Assembly: GCA_026008535.1 (NCBI GenBank)
Contig: BRKX01000018.1
Span: 14,764,088-14,828,087 of the forward strand
Reading direction: 5' to 3'
Source: Perilla frutescens
Lineage: Eukaryota > Streptophyta > Magnoliopsida > Lamiales > Lamiaceae
DNA length: 64,000 nt
The notes below the pieces were generated by a model that was not told where the DNA came from, did not search any database, and saw nothing but the letters and a program-made list of their open reading frames with translations. Both the position numbers and the translations under genes were made by a program. Below are positions 35,600 through 47,340 of the stretch, piece after piece (the first letter of the stretch is position 1; each line of letters opens with the position of its first letter).

Positions 35600-37075
35600 A
35601 TGGATGTGAATGCAGTGCAACAGCAAGGTTCTAAATCCTCTGCAGTGGAAGGCGTGAATTTTATCAATCAGAGAAACTATGACAGAGGCCAGCAAGGATT
35701 CCAGAGCAACAACATGGTGTATCACCCGAACAATAGGAATCATCCGAATTTTTCCTATGCTAACCCCAACAGCGCCCTGCAACCTCCGGGTTTTGTTGCT
35801 CCTGCTGCAGCCCCCGCTGAGCCAAAGAAGCCATCACTGGAAGACATGGTGGCACAGTTGATTTATAATCAAAACTCATTCATCGGGGCCACCGGTACAA
35901 AGATTACGCAAATTGAAGGGACCGTGAGCGCCTTATCGAAGCAAGTGAATATGCTGGAAGTCCAAGTGAGCCAACTAGCAAACCAAGTGGCAACTCAACA
36001 CAAGCCGGGACAGTTTCCAAGCCACACTGAGGTTAACCCGAATGCGCACTGCAATGCCATTCAGGTGGTGTCCGGCACCGCTCTTTCGCCAGCACCAAAA
36101 GTGGCGCCTCCTGCAGCTCCAAAAGTGGCGCCACCTGAGCCTCTTCCCCCTACTCCAAATTCTGTTGTTGATCATTTGTTTGACATCTTCAAGAAGGTAC
36201 ACATCAATATCCCTCTTCTTGATACTGTACGAGGTTTACCTGGTGGAGTTAAAATCTTGAAAGAGACCGTCACGAGAAAGAAAAAGGTGAAGGCTATCGA
36301 GATGGTTCATCTGGTGGAAGAGTGCAGTGATTGGCTGCAAAAGAAGCTACCGTTGAAGATGGCAGATCCGGGTAGCTTTACTATTCCTGTGAAGATTGGG
36401 AGATCCTATTTTGAGAGAGTGCTATGCGATTCTGGAGCTAGCATAAATTTGATGCCGTTCACTGTCTACAAGAGGCTGAAATTAGGAACGTTGAAGGAGA
36501 TTGAGATGGAAATCCAGCTTGCGGATAGATCCTTTGCCAAGCCACGAGGAATCATCGAAGACGTGCTTGTCAAAGTGGAGAACTTGATGTTTCCTGCAAA
36601 TTTTGTGGTGATGGACATGCCTGAAGACCCCAAGATGCCTCTAATCTTGGGGAGACCATTTCTTGCTACTTGTGAAGCGGAGTTGGACATGAAGAGAGGC
36701 ACGATGACTTTGGGGATTGATAGAGAACGAGTTATTATTCGAAATCCTCCACCAAAAGATATCCCGCAGTGTGATGATGTGAGTTTAGCCCACAGCTTCA
36801 TGGACGATGTGAATGACAAGCCGGAAGAGAAGCTAATGATGAAGACGTCTCCAACGCATGTTCCGAAAGCTCCAAAAGCACAGTTATCTGAGATGTGCAT
36901 GGTTTTACAAGATAATGGGGGATTTTCTGCAGCTCTAGCTCCAAAGAAGATGAGAGTTAAATTCCGGGTCTTCCGAAAGAAGAATGTGAAAGGAGCTATG
37001 CTCGTTGCAGTGGCACCAGAGAAGCCAACAGTGGCAGTGGATAGCAGTCCTCGAAAGGGGCGACAATTCTGTTAG
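35600..37075 (+). pseudogene. protease-containing second half of the B polyprotein
   Basis: 491 open codons in frame with gag. A Pro/Ala-rich linker and a short heptad region (KITQIEGTVSALSKQVNMLE) precede the retropepsin: FTIPVKIGRSYFERVLCDSG (active site DSG), then ASINLMPFTVYKRLKLG, VLVKVENLMFPANFVVMDM and LILGRPFLATCEAELDM. The protein stops ~80 residues after the protease, where autonomous relatives continue into RT. No RT, RNase H or integrase exists between here and the 3' LTR. Opened without its gag stop, it cannot be translated from the gag start unless readthrough occurs. Confidence 0.9.
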
Positions 37076-38645
37076 TTGGAGTGCTGTTTTCGACCTCATT
37101 GACTATTGAGGTACCGTCTAGCTAAAGACGTTAAATAAAGCACTGGATGGGAGGTAACCCATCATTTTATTTGCTTTGTTTTTTTTTCTTTCTTTTGTTT
37201 TGTGTCGTGTTTTGTGTTTTAGTGTGCTAACTTGTACAAAGGCGTTTGGAGCCCAAAAGCTATGCTGAGATCATCCATGCCGGGTTTCGAAGTCCTTTTC
37301 TCCATGTTGGTGTATGGTGAGTTCGTTCCAAACACATCTTTATTTAGTTCCCTCCAAACTTATTCTCTTTGCAGTTGAATAAGTTTGGGGGAGGGGGATG
37401 GATATGATATGTTTGGCACGTGTGTTTTTTTTTATCTATTTCTTAGAGTCTGTTTGTTAGAGTCTGTGTGTTTTTGTGGTTGAAAGCCATGTTTTTGGTG
37501 AACTCGTGAAATGCTAATGATGAAAAGGAGCGTTGTTTTGAAAAATATTGCATGAATTTGATGGATCTTGACTTGTTTGAATTGATGTACTTGAAATTGA
37601 AGTAAATGAAGCATGAATAATCCTGTGAGTTTTTTGAGCCTTAACTGTATATCAATGCACAGTTTGATTTCTTTCATGAGTGTTTGTCATGCATGCTTTG
37701 GTGTGTCTAGAACTTGCCATGGTTTCTATTCGAATAATCTCGATTATGTGTAGAATTTAGAAGTGATTTGAGGCCATCTTTTCATAACCACATTAGTTCC
37801 TAAACACTAACCGAAAAATTGATCATTGCTAGCCAATTTGAGCCATAATTGTCTTTTGTTCATGAACTTGGATGATAGGGGGTTCGGAAGGTGAATAAGG
37901 GTATCTTGTTGTGGAAAATAGTGTTTTTGTAGGGAGAGAATGGAGATGTTGATATTGGGGTGAAAGATATTCTCATAAGCTCGAGGGTTGAAAAAGAAAA
38001 AGAAAAAAAAATCGAAAATGAAAAAAAAAAAGAAAAGAAAAAAAATCGGAAAAAAAGAGTCAAATATTGAAAGGTAGCAATTGAGAATGTTTGCTATTTG
38101 TTGGCTTGTTGTATTTCTGTTTTTGAGATGAGAAGAGAATAATGTTTTGAAGTGTAAGGGAGTTGGAAAGAGTTGGAAGATGGATTTTGGATCCATACTT
38201 GTGATTGGAGTTGAAAAAGGTTGTGAGTGTTGAATTTTCGAGTCACTTAGCTAAAAACTCCTAACCTTAACCAATGTCCCGACATTACATCCTAAATCAA
38301 AGACCTCATTGATCTTTATTCTTCTATGATTGAGTATATGAGTGTTTTAGACGATTGGCAAGCCTATGGTTAACACTTTTGCATTTGCATTTGATTCGAT
38401 GAGCGTTATTTGAAACACTTGTGAGATGAGCGATACACATATCGGTGAGGTTCATGCTTTGTTTATGGATATTAATTGTGCTGAGATTTGGATGAGTTGA
38501 TGATGTTGAATTTATGCAATTAAATTATTTTGAGCATGTTCGTGAAGCATTTATGATCGAGTGTACTTGTTCTCCTCCATGTTTATATTTTCTTAATGTT
38601 CTTCTCATTGTTCGAGGACGAACAAATGGTTCAAGTTTGGGGGAT
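37076..38645 (+). other. non-coding 3' region of element B with conserved structures
   Basis: About 1.57 kb without coding signal. Features: three small hairpins right after the stop (CCTCA/TGAGG about 37094-37111; GTCT/AGAC at 37116-37129; GATGGGAGGTAACCCATC at 37146-37163); an inverted repeat around a polypurine tract (37351-37394); an A/G-rich low-complexity stretch at about 37985-38060; a hairpin TTGTTCG/CGAACAA (38608-38625); and the 3' polypurine tract AAGTTTGGGGGAT (38633-38645) abutting the 3' LTR. Confidence 0.8.
37351..37394 (+). other. internal polypurine tract in an inverted repeat (B)
   Basis: CCTCCAAACTTATTC, an 11-base loop, then GAATAAGTTTGGGGGAGG. The right arm contains the same AAGTTTGGGGGA core as the 3' polypurine tract. 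Element C has the same arrangement at 55981-56024. Confidence 0.8.
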
Positions 38646-40027
38646 TGATAAACATGGCTTTTACATGCATTTGAGTAGTTGGATGGCTCATATTCGTAGA
38701 GTAATGCATGCGTTTGTTGAGTTTTTATGCTAATTTTGAGTTTTCGTGTGCTTTTTGATGTTTTTGTGTTTCTTGTGCAAGTTTGAGCTGAATTTGAGAT
38801 TTATCCAAGATCCAATTCAAGGAGGAAAGTTGCTAGAAAGATAGAGGATCAAGAGAGGGTCGCAACGCAACTTGAATCGGGTCAATCGGACGAGAAACGA
38901 GAGAGAACGGAGCAAAACGGCAGAGCGTGTCGGAGCGTGCGCGCTGGCACGGACCGTGCCGTCCGACGGCACGGCCCGTGCCATGAAACAATCAATTTTT
39001 GGAGTCTCTGGAGCAACGGCACGGTCCGTGCCACTTTACGCCGAAAATTGGGCTCTTTTTCCTTCCTTTTTGCGCTCTGTTTTTCCCCAACTATATAAGG
39101 CTCTGCCTTGCACGTTTTTACACAGACTTTATTCATTATTTTAGAGTTCCAAACTTATTTTTACTTTCGAGGTTTTGCTGTGAACATTCAACATTGAAGA
39201 ATTCAAGTTTTAATCAAAGAATCGTCATTCCGATTTTTCTAATCTATCGCATATTTATATTATGTTTATGATTATTCTTAGTTCTATTATTTCTATGGTT
39301 TTAATTATGCGTGAGTAGTCTTTTATTAATTCTAGGGTTTGCAAAGCATGATTGAAGCTATGTATTTAATTTAATCTTGTTATTTTTCCCTTCCGATTAT
39401 TGTGTTCAATTGTTCAAGAGTTTTTGATTTCATGCTTAATTACTGATCACAATTGATGCATGCTAGCTAGTTAATTTGAGTCCTGGCGGAGATAATTAAT
39501 TAGTGGGATTAAGTGAATAATTTGATACACGTTCTAAGGAATCTGTAGGGGAATTTAAATCTGTGGTTCTATCGGGAGTTAGTAAATTAACCTAGAGACG
39601 AAAGTAATAGGTTGTTTATTAATCTGCTTCTACCTTGAGACCTGGCGGAGATAGGTAGATATATTTCTGATTCCTCACCTTTAATCGGATTAAAATTGGG
39701 AAAGATTAGGATTAAATTGAATCATAGTGGATACATGTGTGTTGCATTCCCTAGGATTAGTATTTCATTAATTATTTGAGTTTGATTATTTACTTAGTTT
39801 ATTTACTCTTGTGTTTATTTGGTTCTAGTTCTGTTCTTTTATTTTATTTAAATTCGTGCCTAGCTTTAGAAGTCTTATAGTTGGTAGCCTGGATAATAGA
39901 GAGTTGTTAGCTTAATACTCAGTATTTATCAAATATTCAGTCCCTGTGGATACGATACTCGATTCGCTTGCTATATTGCATTGTCCTGTGTTAGTTGCAG
40001 TTTAGTACATAATAAAATAGTGCATCG
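38646..40027 (+). repeat. 3' LTR of element B (1382 bp)
   Basis: Same length as the 5' LTR. Its last base is G instead of A (TGCATCG), followed by the target duplication aatat at 40028-40032. Minus- and plus-strand open frames in both LTRs are mutual shadows, not genes. Confidence 0.96.
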
Positions 40028-40105
40028 AATATTTCCCGAAACGAGATAAAGTTTATGAGAGCAAAATATGTGCTGCAATTCTAAGTGCAGACAGTAACAT
40101 ACAAA

Positions 40106-40855
40106 TTTAGCCTCCTACTTAGCTCATTTTAGCCTCATTCATTTATCATTTTAGCATGTGTTGATAAACAAAATATGGAACGGTGATTACCCAATTTGGG
40201 GACAGTGAACCCTAATGAGAATCTCATAATTACTAATTGGGATCAGATGAGCCCTAATTGGAACGTAATAAACCTTAATTGGGAACGGTGAACCCTAGTG
40301 GAAAATGTCACATCAAATTTAGCCTCCCACTTCGCTCATTTTAGCCTCATTCATTTCTCATTTTAGCATGTTCTGATAAACAAAATATGGAACGGTGATT
40401 TCATTGGAATGAAACGCAATACACCCCATTTGGGGACAGTGAACCCTAATGGGAATCTGATAATTACTAATTGGGATCAGATGAGTCATAATTGAAACGT
40501 AATAAACCCTAATTAGGAACGGTGAACCATAGTGGAAAATGTCACATCAAATTTAGCCTCTTACTTCGCTCATTTTAGCCTCATTCATTTCTCATTTTAG
40601 CATGTTCTGATAAACAAATATTGAACGGTGATTGCATTGGAATGAAACGCAATACACCCTATTTGAGGACAGTGAACCCTAATGGGAATCTGATAATTAC
40701 TAATTGGAACGTAATAAACCCTAATTGGGAATAGTGAACCCTAGTGGAAAATGTCACACCAAATTTAGCCTTCTACTTCGCTCATTTTAGCCTCATTCAT
40801 TTCTCATTTTAGCATGTTCTGATAAACAAAATATGTAATGAGAATCTGACAACGT
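40106..40855. repeat. tandem repeats of ~210-235 bp in E1
   Basis: Units start at about 40106, 40316, 40548 and 40763 with ATTTAGCCTCCTACTTCGCTC variants. They contain CATTTTAGCATGTTCTGATA, GGGGACAGTGAACCCTAAT and GGAACGGTGAACC blocks. A single unit recurs in E2 at about 42325-42600. Confidence 0.88.
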
Positions 40856-41063
40856 ATATAACCTCATGCTTCCGTTATTTTAACATTATATTTTAAACGG
40901 TATTATGATTAATAAAACTTAATAGTAATATAATTACCGCAAAGGAAATGTCATAAACACTTTTATTAAAAATCATATATATTCTTAAAAATGAATGTGT
41001 TGAAAATAATTCACAAACATGATAAAACATGATATTAAACTATGTCCAATCGCTATAATAACA

Positions 41064-41294
41064 TCAAGCTGGACAATTCCTAGCATCATGATCTGACAAC
41101 TTGTAGCAATTGTTGTACATTCTGAGTGGTTTGTTCTTCTTTCTCTTCCTTACCTCCTTCTTAGATACCAAACGACTGTCGCTACCTTTTATTTTAACTG
41201 GAAGAGGTGGATGAACAACAACTTCAGAAGGGGCACGTAAACCGTAGAATTGCTCAAACATCATTATCTTGTTATGTGAAGTAGAACCCTCCAT
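41064..41294 (-). pseudogene. C-terminal remnant of a FAR1/MULE-type transposase
   Basis: 76 codons reading MEGSTSHNKIMMFEQFYGLR, then HPPLPVKIKGSDSRL, a Lys/Arg-rich stretch and NNCYKLSDHDARNCPA at the end. The basic linker followed by a small zinc-knuckle-like tail ending in a 'H-D-x-R-N-C-P' motif is the C-terminal signature of FAR1/FHY3-like proteins and their MULE-transposase ancestors. The first zinc-ligand Cys appears to be Tyr. The catalytic and SWIM regions are not present. The part is too short to be a gene. Confidence 0.6.
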
Positions 41295-42107
41295 ATCACC
41301 ATGTGACTAATCTTACTACGGTCACTTGAAACAGAAGAAGCTGACACATTAAAATCAAACAATTATAAACTGAACAAGGTAAAATATAATAATACAATCA
41401 CATCAAGAAATGTTCAGACACATAAATTGATTTTTAGCATTAGCTATGTACCATTCTAGCATCATGCAACATACATTTTAGCACCAAAGTATTCTAATGT
41501 TTACATGGTGTCTGTAACATTGTGTAGCCGAGTCACAAAAACACACACACACAAAAGAAAAAAAAAAAAAAAAAAAAGCAAAGCATGGTTTGTATGACAT
41601 GTTTCACAGAATGCAGTAGAAATAACATTAAACCAGCATGTTACGATGCTAAAACATATGTGACGACGGGCTAAAATGAATACATTAACATGCTAAAACA
41701 TATGTGACGACAGGCTAAAACGAATACATTAGCATGCTAAAATAAAAAAAAAAACAGATCAAATTAATGCATAGTCTGTATATTCTCGTACTAAACCCTA
41801 GGATTCCTAACAATTAAAAAACAACTGATACATCACAAAACTGAACGAAACAGATCAAATTAGTCAAACATAAAAACATAAATACAAAACCGTAATGAAC
41901 TCCAATAGAACGAACTGTAAAATCAATGCAGATACAACGAATTGCGAAATTAATCAACATTAAAATTTCAAAACTAAATCAAACAATGCAAAATTAAAAC
42001 AATACCTGGAGTCTCCATCGAATCACAGATATAGAAACTTCACGACAAATAGATAATTACAGAAATAGTTCCTACCTAGGGGGAGGGTTCTCATTTGATC
42101 CTCTCCC

Positions 42108-42134
42108 TATATATATATATATATATATATATAT
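42108..42134. repeat. (TA)n shared by E1 and E2
   Basis: About 13 TA units directly between the right tip of E1 and the left tip of E2. Confidence 0.95.
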
Positions 42135-42807
42135 GGATGGGATCTGGTGAGAACCAGTCACCAGGTGAGAACTAGGAACCAATCCCATCCATCCATTCCA
42201 TAATCTGGACGACCCATATTAATCCAGATTTTCGGTGGCAATTTTGTAATTAAAATAAAAATCTTCAATTCGCGCGTCTCATTAAGGGCAAAATCGGAAA
42301 TTGAACTCAGAAATTACCCAGATTCAATTTTAGCCTCCTACTTCGCTCATTTTAGCCTCGTGCATTTCTCATTTTAGCATGTGTTGATAAACAAAACTGG
42401 AACGATGATTTCATTGGAATGAAATGCAATACACCCTATTTGGGGACAGTGAACCCTAATGGGAATCTCATAATTACTAGTTGGGATCAGATGAGTCATA
42501 ATCAGAACGTAATAAACCCTAATTGGGAACGGTGAACCATAGTGGAAAATGTCACATCAATTTTAGCCTCCTATTTCGATCATTTTAGCCTCATGTGATT
42601 CTCATTTTAGCCTCAGAACAAAAGAAAAGAATTATTAAATTACTATATTACCCCTCGCCCCCGCCCACAAAGTTGCCGAAAATTACAGGAATGTCACCGC
42701 GTATCCACTTAAATCTGATTTAATATGGGCCGTCCAGATTGAGTCAAACAAGGGTTAGGATTGGTTCCTAGTTCCTACCTGGGGGGAATGGTTCTCATTG
42801 ATCCTTT

Positions 42808-42810
<3 letters not shown>
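42135..42810. mobile_element. TA-flanked element E2 (676 bp)
   Basis: The left end is GGATGGGATCTGGTGAGAAC and the right end, read inward, is GGGAAAGGATCAATGAGAAC. Both continue into GGTAGGAACTAGGAACCAATCC-like sequence (about 50-base imperfect inverted repeats). It sits between (TA)n tracts (42108-42134 and 42811-42842), contains one copy of the E1 repeat unit, and does not code for protein. Confidence 0.85.
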
Positions 42811-42845
<35 letters not shown>

Positions 42846-42850
42846 CTATA

Positions 42851-43346
42851 TGTGATGTCCCACATCCGTGGGAGAACAAAAATATGATAAGTATAGAAGT
42901 GGGCTCAATGGACTCTCTAGCAACTTGGGTTAACCATTTTGACAATGCGAGGACGGATGTCAAGGAGTTGCTAGCAGAACTCGTTATGCCATTATTTCAT
43001 TACTGGGCCTGAGGTGTTACAAATGGTATCAGAGACGACCCCAGATGCGCTCGATCGGGCTCTGGAGCCAGTCCAGGTGTGCTCAAACCGGACCCCGGGA
43101 ACGGTCCTACAGAGAAAGGAGCATGACGAGGACGTTTGTCGTGTTTCCAATGGGGGAAGAATGTGACGTCCCATATCGGTGGGAGAGCAAAAGTATGATA
43201 AATATATAAGTGGGCTCAATGGACTCTCTAGCAACTTGGGTTAACCATTTTGACAATGCGAAGACGGATGCCAAGTAATTGCTAACAGAGCTCGTTATGC
43301 CATCATTTCATTACTGGGCCCTACCCCATGACCCTGGGGCGTTACA
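42851..43346 (+). mobile_element. TRIM retrotransposon (496 bp)
   Basis: LTRs at 42851-43021 and 43162-43346 (TGTGATGTCCCACATC / TGTGACGTCCCATATC ... GTGTTACA / GCGTTACA). A tRNA-Met PBS (TGGTATCAGAG at 43024) and a purine tract (ATGGGGGAAGA, about 43150-43160) enclose a 140-base non-coding interior. The 5-base duplication ctata is at 42846-42850 and 43347-43351. The 5' LTR lacks about 14 bases near its end that the 3' LTR keeps. No coding capacity. Confidence 0.95.
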
Positions 43347-43351
43347 CTATA

Positions 43352-44549
43352 GTTAACGATATTAAATCAAATATGTACAAATTGTGGTGAAATATTGTGC
43401 AAATGCATTATCTACATCATAGGAACATAAAAACATAACAAAAATACAAATAGATATTCAATTCTTAAATATTAAATATTAGTAGTTAATAAAATAAACA
43501 TACATAAGAATGCATATCATTAAATATCATATTTTTAGATAATTGATATTGCTAATCATAAATGCAAGTTAATTTTAATATTAGGAAAAAAAGCAATAGA
43601 TTATAATATTATATCAAAATAATTAAAACTACAGCCATTTTTACATTTATCGTTGAAATAAACTTGAACTAACTAATTAATAAAATTAAAATATAGGAGC
43701 CCCAATAAAATAATTTGTCAATCCAAAATGATTATTTTGGACCAAATTGATGAATCTCATATAACAAATTACAAAGACAAATTCCAACGAAATTAAAATT
43801 TCAAATAAAAAAGTATCGGTATCTTCTAGAGCAATATCACATTATTTTTTTCTCTTTCAGTCTTGAACGCTTTTTTCAGTGTCTGCCGCCAAAAAAGGAA
43901 AAAAAATATTCTTTTCGACGTCTTCTCCAGTAGTTTTTTGTCATATTTCTTCATTCTACAAAGTGAAATTTTTATTTTCGTGGTTCAAAAACTACACTAC
44001 AAAAATAAAATACATGCTAGATGTCTAAAATCATTAACTTATATAAAAAGCAAATCAATGTAAATTTTACCTACACAAGCAAAAAAATAAATAAAAAATT
44101 GATGAAGCAATTTCAATTAACCATTGATTTTTTACTCTATACGTGAATTCATAATTATGCACAAACTACCCAAAAAAAAAAGCTCACTCAAAAGGATCAA
44201 TGCAAATTGTTTATTTTTGTCGGGATCCAACCATTTCTATCAGAATCGGAGGATCATCGTTGGAGACTAAAGCCATGTTGATACTTTTTCTTGTAGGATC
44301 TGCAATAAAGAAAAATATATAATGAGATATATTTTGTAGTTTTTCTGATGAGATAATTATATAGCCAAATTTTCAACACCTTATATTTATAATATTAGTA
44401 GAATTCAAAATAATATGTAAAAATCATACATATCAATCATAGAAGTTAGTCTGTAAATCAATCATATGATTTTGTACATGTTTGATTATTTAATTAGATT
44501 CATTCAATTATATACGGTTTATATATGCATACAAAATACATATGAGAGG

Positions 44550-44585
<36 letters not shown>

Positions 44586-44876
44586 CATTATACATATCAT
44601 GAGTAGATTTTTTTATACGAATTGGATTAGTTTCAAAATATATGATTTATGTGATTTATTTGTGCATATTAATCATCATAAAATATTATGTGTAGATACA
44701 ATTCTCATAGAATATCTCATAGATTCATCCCTAATATAAATAGATATGATATATATATATATAATCAAATTTAGCACGAAAGATAATTAAATATGGTAGA
44801 TATTAACCATTTAGTATATATGATTTATATATGCATATATACTAAACCTCAATCCTCAAAAAATATTATGCGTAGA
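43352..44876. other. intergenic spacer
   Basis: AT-rich, with (TA)n at 44553-44582 and 44749-44762. No supported gene. A short exon-like minus-strand segment at 44211-44299 is discussed as a finding. Confidence 0.55.
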
Positions 44877-45567
44877 TGCTTCTCTCTTTCGATTCAGGCT
44901 GTACTAATGAGCTTTAAGAGATCCAAACAACTCGTTGGGAGTAATGTTGTTCAAGTCTCTCGACTCTTTAGTAGCAATTACTTTCATATCCCACTCATCA
45001 GTGAGATTATCAAGAACTTTCGAGTTCATCTCACTGTTGGGATAGTTTCTTCCCAGATCGTTCATCTCGCTTATGATGCTAAGAAATCTTATTTCTAGGC
45101 TCGAGATGCTTTCATCTGGCTGCATTTTGAAAGAATCGCATTCATCAACTGCCAGCTGGAGCTTGTTTCCTTTGATGGGACTCTTTGCATAGATTTGCAA
45201 GAAGGTCCCAAATCTCATTTGCTGTTCTGCAGTTCTTCGTGTCTTTCATGCGATCCTTATCTAGAGTTTGAAAGAGTGCTGCTTGAGCAACAAACTCTAG
45301 ATTTTTCAACTTCTTCTCTTCACCCGTGAGAAGATGAGTTGGTTTTGGGATCCTGTCCGGTTGGTTGACATTCATGATGTGGGCTTCATTGTCCATCATT
45401 ATAATGATTGGACCGTCTTCAATCACATCCCACATATTTTCATGGATGTAGCATAGATGAGCTTTCATCCTTCTGCTCCAATTGCCATAGTTCTCAACTG
45501 AAAAGAGAGGTAGCTTATGGTTTCCCATAGCTAAAACCGTTAGCACAAATAAACAGATCTGATTCAA
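44877..45567 (-). pseudogene. gag of truncated copia element D
   Basis: Minus-strand copia gag. The likely start is MGNHKLPLFSVENYGNWSRR at 45528, followed by MKAHLCYIHENMWDVIEDGP, TANEIWDLL and, after a one-base shift near 45190, KGNKLQLAVDECDSFKMQPD and RFLSIISEMNDLGRNYPNSE. These are the DUF4219/UBN2-type gag blocks. Similarity ends near 44900, so the zinc knuckle, pol and 3' LTR are absent. Confidence 0.9.
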
Positions 45568-45603
45568 ATGATCTGCAGAAATAGCTGATCCTTAGAATCA
45601 ACT

Positions 45604-45615
45604 GCTCTGATACCA
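45604..45615 (-). other. primer-binding site of element D (tRNA-Met)
   Basis: Minus strand TGGTATCAGAGC, two bases from the LTR end. Confidence 0.9.
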
Positions 45616-45617
45616 CT

Positions 45618-47340
45618 TGTTGGTCCCGGTGTGAGCCTTTGCCAGTTTAGAGGGGGTAAATAAACTGACTTAAAAAACATTCAAAACAGATTGCGGAATA
45701 GATAGGGCTCTGACTCACTTTTATGATTTATCTGTGCTGGCTGATCAGTTGAGAGAGACTGACAAAAGCTTAGCTGGTGAGCTGATCAGTTCGGGACTGA
45801 TAGCTTGAAGACGTGGCTGAAGCTTGTCAGTTCAGTCTGTGTGTGTGAATATGTGCAGTTGAATAACTTGCAAAATTGTGAAACAGTAAGAATAGCACAC
45901 ACAGAACTTTATAGAGGTTCGAAGCTCCTCGTTTCTACGTCCTCTCTTCCTTCCGCATAAGGGCAATCCACTATGCAAGTGTAAAGTTTCTTTATTATAA
46001 TTACACAGTGAAGAAATCATGTTGGACCTGAAAACAGCACCCTTCAAACCGAGCGTGGCCTCTTTTCCAACTGTTGCTGTCCAGGAAGAACGGACCCGTC
46101 GGTAAACACTCTTCCTCAGTCGGTTTCTGGGTCGACATCTCACACTTACCGGTCTTAACTGCTCGCTGAGACTTTAGGTGCTATTGCCCATCTTTACACG
46201 ATTTTAGATCTCACTCGATCTTCAAGAAGGCAGTCTTGAAACTGTTATCAACCTGGGATGCTCCTTTCTCTTGAGTTGGGTGGTTGATCTTTAAGGGACA
46301 GAACTGCGTCAGCTTAGCAGCTTGCTTTGAACTTGAAGCACGCCTTCTCAGTTTAAGACTTTTCACACTTTGAGAATCTTGAGCTTTGAGCTGTAGGGAG
46401 AGAAAGAAAGAAATAGCTCGTTTTCTGCACAAATAGCAAAGTTAGATTGGTGAAAGTCTCACTGGCCAAATGATTTCACTCTCTATATATAGATAAGTGA
46501 ATTTTGACCGTTATGATTGGTGATGCTTGGAGATCACCGGTGGCATTTTTAATGCATGTAGCCGTTTGAAGCTTCTTTTAATGAACTAGCCGTTTTGACT
46601 TTTAAATCTCTCTGCTTTAAGATCATCAGGATCTTTCAAAGATTTCCTGTTAAGATCTTTATTAACTACTTGTCAGTAGAAGCAGGCGATTCGGCTATCA
46701 GTTCTTGGACATTCAGCTGATGGGCTCTCAGCTGTCTCGGCTTTCAGCTCTGAGATAGTCCAGTTGGCAGATCTTCAGGTGCCTAGAGCTTCAGTCATAA
46801 TATAGTCTAGTTCGGCTGACTCATTAGCTGAGCTTAAGAGCTTTCATTCCTAGACTTATCAGTTGGCTACTAGCTTGAGCTTTTTCTCTTTAACTGAACT
46901 AAGGTCAGTTGAATAAAAACTTAAAGCGTTTAGAGATGTTTTACCAGTAAACTGATCTTTGATCAGTTTAGGACTAGCTTTGACTGATCTTCTGATTAGA
47001 TCAGTTTTAGCTTTCAAGCTGACTCTGTTCCTCAGTCTATCCTGGCTTTTTGCTAAGACTGTTGACTAACTCATCCAAGGATACCTACTAGTCTCCAAAG
47101 TTCTCTTCCCCCCTTTACAGCTTATCTCAAGCTCTGAAGAGACTGGTCTGATTAGGTAACCTATAAGCTGGTTGACCATGCTTCTGAGTAGTTGTCTCTC
47201 ATCTCAGCTCGAAGTCTTACTTGGTCATTGGCATAGATATTCAGCTTATCATAATCTGCAGTTTTTCATTAAATCATCATACATATTTTGACATCTCATC
47301 AAAACAATCAATTGGAATTTTCCCAATAATTTTCCTAACA
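45618..47340 (-). repeat. 5' LTR of copia element D (1723 bp)
   Basis: In minus orientation TGTTAGGAAAATTATTGGGA ... CCGGGACCAACA. A TATATATAG box lies at about 46482-46490. The segment 46660-47240 is unusually rich in CTGATC/GATCAG and CAGTT/AACTG words. The other LTR is missing. Confidence 0.85.

Larger units (their letters stand above)
32566..42107. mobile_element. TA-flanked MULE-like element E1, split by LTR element B
   Basis: The left tip is GGGATGGGATCTGGTGAGAA and the right tip, read inward, is GGGAGAGGATCAAATGAGAA. Both abut (TA)n tracts. A block like CCTAGGTGGGAACT follows on each side. Without element B (33192-40027 plus its 5-base duplication) E1 is about 2.7 kb. It contains ~210-235-base tandem repeats and a minus-strand FAR1-type transposase tail (41064-41294). 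That tail is why I place the family near MULEs; the assignment is inference. Confidence 0.7.

Noticed and set aside
40106..40855. Regularly spaced repeats considered as a CRISPR-like array
   Set aside because: Units are over 200 bases and continuous with no unique spacers; the context is a plant transposon.
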